A stretch of 64,000 nt of DNA. Origin: WTGU01 sp965200925 (GTDB lineage Bacteria; Pseudomonadota; Alphaproteobacteria; UBA828). Within the stretch, counting starts at the first letter, position 1. Each line of letters starts with the position of its first letter. Of the stretch, positions 59,482 through 64,000 are shown one piece after another. The stretch spans positions 2,480,001 to 2,544,000 of the forward strand of contig OZ241738.1 of NCBI GenBank assembly GCA_965200925.1, read 5' to 3'. The notes below the pieces were generated by a model. The model made no database searches, had not been told where the DNA came from, and saw only the letters and a list, made by a program, of their open reading frames with translations. Both the position numbers and the translations under genes were made by a program.

Positions 59482-60593
59482 CGGCGCGGCCCTTCCATCG
59501 CGCCCAGGCGGAGATGCTGCCCGCGCGTCCGCCGCCCATCGCCAGCGTGGGGCCGCTCGGCTGGCTGCGGGCCAACCTGTTCTCCAGCCCCTGGAATGCC
59601 GCGCTGACGCTGGCGGCGCTCGGCCTGCTGTGGCTGATCGTGCCGCCGTTGATCGACTGGGCGTTCATCGACGCCGACTTCACCGGCGCCAGCGGCGCCG
59701 AATGTACCGAGGCGGGCGCCTGCTGGGCCTGGCTGGACCAACGCATCGAGCAGTTCCTTTACGGCTTCTACCCGGCCGACGCCTACTGGCGGGTCAACCT
59801 CTCGGTCGCCCTGCTGGTGCCGGCGCTCGCCTACCTGTTGTTCGGCGACAGGCTGCCCTTCGCCCGCCAGGGGCGCTGGTTCTCGCTCGCCTATCCGGTG
59901 ATCGCGGCGTTCCTGCTGGTCGGCGGGCTCGGCCTCGAAGGCGTGACCACGGACAAGTTCGGCGGCTTCATGCTCAATCTGGTCGCCGGCTTGACAGGGA
60001 TCGTGCTGTCGCTGCCGATCGGCATCCTGCTGGCGTTGGGCCGGCGCTCGCGCCTGCCGGCGGTGCGCATCTTCTCGGTGGCCTTCATCGAATTCATCCG
60101 CGGCGTGCCGCTGATCACCCTGCTGTTCGTCGCCATCGTCATCCTCCAGCTCTTCCTGCCGCCGGAGGTCTCGCTCGATCAGCTCGTGCGCGTGATGATC
60201 ATGATCACGCTGTTCGCCTCCGCCTACATGGCCGAGGTGATCCGCGGCGGCTTGCAGGCGATCCCACAGGGCCAATACGAGGCCGCGCAGGCGATGGGCC
60301 TGAGCTACTGGCGGTCGATGCGGCTGGTGATCCTGCCGCAGGCGCTGAAGATTTCCATTCCGGGCATCGTCAACACCTTCATCGGCCTGTTCAAGGACAC
60401 CACGCTGGTCATCATCATCGGCCTGTTCGACATTCTGGGCCAGGCACGTCTGCTGCAAACCAACCCGGACTGGCTGGGCAAGGTGGACTACGAGACTTTC
60501 GTGCTGGCGGCGCTGTTCTTCTTCGTCATCTGCTTCGGCATGTCGCGCTATTCGATCAACCTCGAAAAGCGCCTGGACACGACGAAACGTTAG
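59478..60593 (+). CDS. aapM: General L-amino-acid ABC transporter permease (AapM-like)
   Basis: This 371-residue permease is the second membrane subunit. It has FIEFIRGVPLITLLFVAIVI, and its EAA loop reads YEAAQAMGLSYWRSMRLVIL followed by PQALKISIPGIVN. The start ATG 59478 overlaps the aapQ stop, and aapP follows 10 bp downstream. Confidence 0.93.
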   Translation: MTARPFHRAQAEMLPARPPPIASVGPLGWLRANLFSSPWNAALTLAALGLLWLIVPPLIDWAFIDADFTGASGAECTEAGACWAWLDQRIEQFLYGFYPADAYWRVNLSVALLVPALAYLLFGDRLPFARQGRWFSLAYPVIAAFLLVGGLGLEGVTTDKFGGFMLNLVAGLTGIVLSLPIGILLALGRRSRLPAVRIFSVAFIEFIRGVPLITLLFVAIVILQLFLPPEVSLDQLVRVMIMITLFASAYMAEVIRGGLQAIPQGQYEAAQAMGLSYWRSMRLVILPQALKISIPGIVNTFIGLFKDTTLVIIIGLFDILGQARLLQTNPDWLGKVDYETFVLAALFFFVICFGMSRYSINLEKRLDTTKR

Positions 60594-60603
60594 GGAGGCG
60601 CCC

Positions 60604-61374
60604 ATGCGGGCGGACGAAACGGACGCGGCGGACGGGGAAGAGCCGATCATCCGCATCACCGGCCTCAACAAGTGGTTCGGGCCGTTCCACGTGCTGCGCG
60701 ACATCGACCTCGAGATCGCCCGCCGGGAGCGCATCGTCATCTGCGGGCCCTCGGGCTCCGGCAAATCGACGCTGATCCGCTGCGTCAACCGCCTGGAGGC
60801 CTACCAGGAGGGCCGGATCGTCGTCGACGGCACGGAGCTGACGAACAACCTGAAGAATATCGATGCCATCCGCCGCGAGGTCGGCATGGTTTTCCAGCAG
60901 TTCAATCTGTTCCCGCACCTGACGGTGCTGGAGAACTGTACGCTGGCGCCGATCTGGGTGCGCAAGATGCCGAAGGCGGAGGCCCGGCGCATCGCCATGG
61001 AGTATCTCGAACGGGTGCGCATCCCCGAGCAGGCGGACAAATATCCCGGCCAGCTCTCAGGCGGCCAGCAGCAGCGCGTGGCGATCGCGCGCTCGCTGTG
61101 TATGCGGCCCACCATCATGCTGTTCGACGAGCCGACATCGGCGCTCGATCCGGAGATGATCAAGGAGGTGCTCGAGGTCATGGTCGATCTCGCCGAGAGC
61201 GGCATGACCATGCTCGTGGTGACGCACGAGATGGGTTTCGCCTCGCAGGTGGCTGACCGCGTGATCTTCATGGACGCCGGCCAGATCGTCGAGCAGAACA
61301 CGCCGGACGAGTTCTTCAACAACCCCCAATCCGACCGCACCAAGCTGTTCCTGGGCCAGATCCTCTCGCACTGA
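60604..61374 (+). CDS. aapP: General L-amino-acid ABC transporter ATPase (AapP-like)
   Basis: This 256-residue ABC ATPase is of the polar-amino-acid type. Walker A is GPSGSGKSTLIRC, the Q-loop MVFQQFNLFPHLTVLEN, the signature LSGGQQQRVAIARSL, Walker B IMLFDEPTSALDPEM and the switch His VTHEMGFA. It energises AapQM and closes the operon; ureG converges from the right. Confidence 0.95.
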   Translation: MRADETDAADGEEPIIRITGLNKWFGPFHVLRDIDLEIARRERIVICGPSGSGKSTLIRCVNRLEAYQEGRIVVDGTELTNNLKNIDAIRREVGMVFQQFNLFPHLTVLENCTLAPIWVRKMPKAEARRIAMEYLERVRIPEQADKYPGQLSGGQQQRVAIARSLCMRPTIMLFDEPTSALDPEMIKEVLEVMVDLAESGMTMLVVTHEMGFASQVADRVIFMDAGQIVEQNTPDEFFNNPQSDRTKLFLGQILSH

Positions 61375-61402
61375 CCCCGGCCGCGCGCACCGAAAGACGG
61401 AG

Positions 61403-62023
61403 CTATGCCTCCATGAGGACGTCGTGGGCGAGGCGGGTCACGACGGAATCGAGGCCTTCGCCGCTGCGGCAGTTGGTGACCAGCACGGGCCTGCCCGCAC
61501 GCACCGCCTCCGCCTCCCGCCGCATCGCCGGGAGGTCGACGCCAACATGGGGCGCCAAGTCGCTCTTGTTGACGATCAGCAGGTCCGCCCGCACGACGCC
61601 CGGGCCCTTCTTGCGCGGGATGTCGCCGCCGCCCGAGACGTCGATCACGAACAGCCAGTAATCGACCAGATCGAGGGAGAAGGTGGAGGCGAGGTTGTCG
61701 CCGCCGCTCTCGATCAGGATCAGGTCGAGCGGGCGCAGGCGTTCCTCCAGGCGGTCGGCCGCCTCGATGTTGAGGGTGGGATCCTCGCGGATCACGGTGT
61801 GCGGGCAGGCGCCCGCCTCCACGCCGACCACGCGGTCGGGCGCGATCAGGCCGCCGCGCCGGAGCCGCTCGGCGTCCTCGCGGGTGACGAGATCGTTGGT
61901 CACGACGGCGAGCGAGGTGCCGCGGGCGGCGAAGAGCGGCAGCAGCCCCTCGATGAGGGCGGTCTTGCCCGAGCCGACCGGCCCGCCGATCCCGACCCGC
62001 GCGCAGATCGCACCTTCCGTCAC
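61403..62023 (-). CDS. ureG: Urease accessory GTPase UreG
   Basis: This 206-residue SIMIBI GTPase has the P-loop GGPVGSGKTALIE, EAGACPHTVIREDPTLNIEA (the CPH nickel-binding motif), DLILIESGGDNLASTFS and VNKSDLAPHVG. UreG delivers nickel to apo-urease with UreF, UreD and UreE. The start is GTG 62023, overlapping the ureE stop (GTGA). No urease structural genes, ureD or ureF are in the window. Confidence 0.93.
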   Translation of the reverse strand: MTEGAICARVGIGGPVGSGKTALIEGLLPLFAARGTSLAVVTNDLVTREDAERLRRGGLIAPDRVVGVEAGACPHTVIREDPTLNIEAADRLEERLRPLDLILIESGGDNLASTFSLDLVDYWLFVIDVSGGGDIPRKKGPGVVRADLLIVNKSDLAPHVGVDLPAMRREAEAVRAGRPVLVTNCRSGEGLDSVVTRLAHDVLMEA

Positions 62024-62478
62024 CCGCTCCCCCGCTCCTCGACCAGCCGCGCGCGGCCGTCTGCGAGATGGGCTTCGAGGCGTGCCATGTAGCTCTCCCG
62101 CGCGCCATCCAGCGCCACTTCGAGAAGGGCACCCCGGAAGCGCACGCGCCAGTGCAGGTTCCCGCAGAAGTAGCCGAGATCGAGCGCCGCCGCTACGTCC
62201 CGCGGCGCGAGCGCGAGCCATGTCGTCTCGCGCATGCGGACGACCACGGCGCGTTCCTCCTCCAGAAGGAGCACCGCGCCGTCGGCCAGACGCTGCGCAC
62301 GCGGGAGCGCGACCGCGCAATCGGTGCCCTTGTCCGTCTCTACCCGCAGACGCCGGCGCGCCGTGTCGGCCGCGTCGAGGGCGATGTACTCGACGCGGCC
62401 TTCATGGCCCAGCGCATGGAGCTTGTCCGCGAACGCGGCATCGCCCGCACGGCCCAGGATCCGGTTCAGACGCAACAT
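62020..62478 (-). CDS. ureE: Urease accessory nickel chaperone UreE
   Basis: This protein of about 152 residues starts MLRLNRILGRAGDAAFADKL and contains the family core LDLGYFCGNLHWRVRFRGAL with the metal-binding His of GNLHW (the first His of the usual GYHxGNxH is Phe here). It lacks the His-rich tail of some UreE proteins. It is translationally coupled to ureG and divergent from the dehydrogenase genes. The start could be further upstream. Confidence 0.85.
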   Translation of the reverse strand: MLRLNRILGRAGDAAFADKLHALGHEGRVEYIALDAADTARRRLRVETDKGTDCAVALPRAQRLADGAVLLLEEERAVVVRMRETTWLALAPRDVAAALDLGYFCGNLHWRVRFRGALLEVALDGARESYMARLEAHLADGRARLVEERGSG

Positions 62479-62624
62479 CGCCCGGAGCGCCTCCCTCGCC
62501 AGCCCCAAGCTTACGGCCGTTCCCGCCGCCGGCAAGGGTGGGGCGAATGAATCCGTGAACCGCCGTTCTTTTTGGGGTAAGTAGAGGGCGCGCGAACGCG
62601 CCGCGTCGAACGGGGAGGAAGCTC

Positions 62625-63497
62625 GTGACCGATCTGCGATACGAGGCGCCGGAGACGGTGGAGACCGCAGTCCGGCTCCTCGCCGAGGCGGATGGCGCGG
62701 CCAGGGCACTGGCCGGCGGCACCGACCTCCTGGTCCAGCTGCGCACCGACGTGGTGCGCCCCGCGCTCATCGTCGACTTGAAGCGCATCCCGGCGCTGAT
62801 GAGCGTAGAGGCGGACGAGGGCAGCTTCCGAATCGGCGCCGCCGTGTCGGGTGCCGTGCTCGGCAGGAACGCCGCCGTCAAGGCGGCGTGGCCGGGCGTG
62901 GTCGAGGCGCTGGAACTGATCGGCTCGACCCAGATCCAGGGCCGCGCCTCGCTCGGTGGCAATTTGTGCAACGGCTCGCCCGCGGCCGACGCCGTCCCGG
63001 CGTTGATCGCCGCCGGCGCGACCTGCGAGGTGGCCGGCCCTGGCGGCACGCGCTCCGTGCCGGTAGAGGATGTGGTCACGGGGCCCGGCAGACTCTCCCT
63101 CGGCAAGGGCGAAATCGTGGTGTCGTTCGTCCTGCCCAAGCCGCCGCGGCGCTCGGGCGACGCCTATCTCCGATTCATTCCGCGGACCGAGATGGATATC
63201 GCCGTGGTCGGTGCCGGCATCGCGCTCGCCCTGGACGAGGCAGGCGTCTGCACCCATGCGCGGCTCGGCCTGGGCGCGGTCGCGCCGACGCCGCTGCTGG
63301 TCGAGGCGGGGGCGAAGGCGCTGATCGGTGGTGCCGTGGACGAGGCCGCGCTGACGCGCCTCGCCACCGCCGCCAGCGCCGCCTGCGACCCGATCGACGA
63401 CAAGCGCGGAACGGTCGAATACCGCATCAGGGTGGCAGGGGTGCTGGCGCGGCGCGCGGCGCTCGCCGCCCTCGAACGCGCGAGGAAGAAGCGATGA
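62625..63497 (+). CDS. coxM: CO/xanthine dehydrogenase family FAD-binding subunit (CoxM/CutM-like)
   Basis: This 290-residue FAD-binding PCMH protein has the first FAD motif AGGTDLLVQLRT, the second region GSTQIQGRASLGGNLCNGSP followed by AADA, and a C-terminal CO-deh-flav-C domain. The FAD subunit passes electrons from the 2Fe-2S subunit to an acceptor. It overlaps the following small subunit by 4 bp. The substrate depends on the large subunit, which would be encoded past the right edge. Confidence 0.92.
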   Translation: MTDLRYEAPETVETAVRLLAEADGAARALAGGTDLLVQLRTDVVRPALIVDLKRIPALMSVEADEGSFRIGAAVSGAVLGRNAAVKAAWPGVVEALELIGSTQIQGRASLGGNLCNGSPAADAVPALIAAGATCEVAGPGGTRSVPVEDVVTGPGRLSLGKGEIVVSFVLPKPPRRSGDAYLRFIPRTEMDIAVVGAGIALALDEAGVCTHARLGLGAVAPTPLLVEAGAKALIGGAVDEAALTRLATAASAACDPIDDKRGTVEYRIRVAGVLARRAALAALERARKKR

Positions 63498-64000
63498 CGA
63501 AATACCACGTCTCCGCGACGGTCAACGGCGAGCCGGTGGAATTCCTCTGTTCGGCCGAGCAGACCCTGCTCGATGTCCTCCGCGACGAGCTCGACCTGAC
63601 CGGCACCAAGGAGGGCTGCGCCACGGGCGATTGCGGCGCGTGCAGCGTGACCGTGGACGGACGGCTGGTCTGCGCCTGCCTGATGCTGGGTGCCGAGGCC
63701 CAAGGCCGCGCGATCGGCACCATCGAGGGCATGGCCGAGGGCGACAGGCTGCACCCGTTGCAACAGCGGTTCCTCGAGGACGCGGCGCTGCAATGCGGCG
63801 TCTGCACGCCGGGCTTCCTGGTCGCGGCGAAGGCGTTGCTCGACGAGAACCCCGACCCGACGGAGACGGAGGCCCGTTATTGGCTGGCCGGGAACCTCTG
63901 CCGATGCACCGGGTACGACAAGATCATCCGCGCCGTGATGACGGTCGCGCGTTCACGCGCGCAAGGCCGCACGACGGCCGCCGAGGCGAGAGGAGAATAG
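63494..64000 (+). CDS. coxS: 2Fe-2S small subunit of a molybdenum hydroxylase (CoxS-like)
   Basis: This 168-residue protein has two 2Fe-2S domains. The plant-type ferredoxin cluster is EGCATGDCGACSV with a further Cys in RLVCAC, and the helical domain has QCGVCTPGFL and NLCRCTGYDKI. ATG 63494 overlaps the coxM stop, and the stop TAG ends exactly at the window edge. The molybdopterin-binding large subunit is expected next. Such enzymes oxidise CO, purines or N-heterocycles. Confidence 0.93.
   Translation: MTKYHVSATVNGEPVEFLCSAEQTLLDVLRDELDLTGTKEGCATGDCGACSVTVDGRLVCACLMLGAEAQGRAIGTIEGMAEGDRLHPLQQRFLEDAALQCGVCTPGFLVAAKALLDENPDPTETEARYWLAGNLCRCTGYDKIIRAVMTVARSRAQGRTTAAEARGE

Overview
This 64 kb window is chromosomal DNA of a high-GC alphaproteobacterium. 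It is probably Rhodospirillales-like, inferred from the gene set (argJ, citrate synthase, xseB-ispA-tlyA, slt-dapA-smpB, mrp-hflK-hflC, an aapJQMP-type transporter, thyX, cox-type dehydrogenase subunits) and from strong GC bias. The species cannot be named from the sequence. No rRNA or tRNA genes were recognised.

Region by region: 1-7.1 kb is housekeeping (argJ 3' end, Nudix hydrolase, gltA, DegQ-type protease, deacetylase, xseB-ispA-tlyA, with no dxs between ispA and tlyA). 7.1-10.8 kb is an aromatic-degradation operon: a two-subunit hydroquinone ring-cleavage dioxygenase, a CatIJ-type 3-oxoadipate CoA-transferase and a small cytochrome c. 10.8-14.9 kb is a leftward operon of a CaiB-type CoA-transferase, a penicillin-acylase-family hydrolase and a glyoxalase-fold protein.

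15.1-21.8 kb is a complete type II-C CRISPR-Cas locus. It has 25 identical 37-bp repeats and 24 spacers, cas2, cas1 and a 1210-residue cas9 on the minus strand, and a tracrRNA on the plus strand upstream of cas9. Every repeat contains a sigma70-like promoter, so the array probably makes crRNAs from many start sites, as in Neisseria. The tracrRNA has its own promoter with the same -35 element and its own terminator, and the array ends in a hairpin built partly from the last repeat.

21.8-33.5 kb is mostly housekeeping (hemB, ridA, tsaC, an orphan MalG-type permease, a threonine-dehydratase-like enzyme, slt, dapA, smpB), followed by a PHA-synthase-like gene with an apparent frameshift, two tandem acetoacetyl-CoA-reductase paralogues and a methyltransferase. 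33.5-37.3 kb holds an LpoB-like lipoprotein cluster. Its first gene has no usable start codon in frame and is preceded by an 18-C homopolymer, which makes it a candidate phase-variable locus. 37.4-46.6 kb is metabolic (transketolase, UbiD-type decarboxylase, SDR, hydrolases, ThyX, a MoaD-like protein).

46.6-53.7 kb contains an accessory island between an MFS transporter and an Old-Yellow-Enzyme-type oxidoreductase. The island has a promoter followed by nine copies of a 14-bp tandem repeat, a lower-GC TbpB-like surface lipoprotein, two small proteins and an orphan phage portal gene. Two CRISPR spacers show partial matches to genes of this island. 53.7-64 kb returns to core functions: Mrp ATPase, HflKC, a polar amino-acid ABC transporter, ureE-ureG without urease structural genes, and the medium and small subunits of a CO/xanthine-dehydrogenase-type enzyme whose large subunit would lie beyond the right edge.
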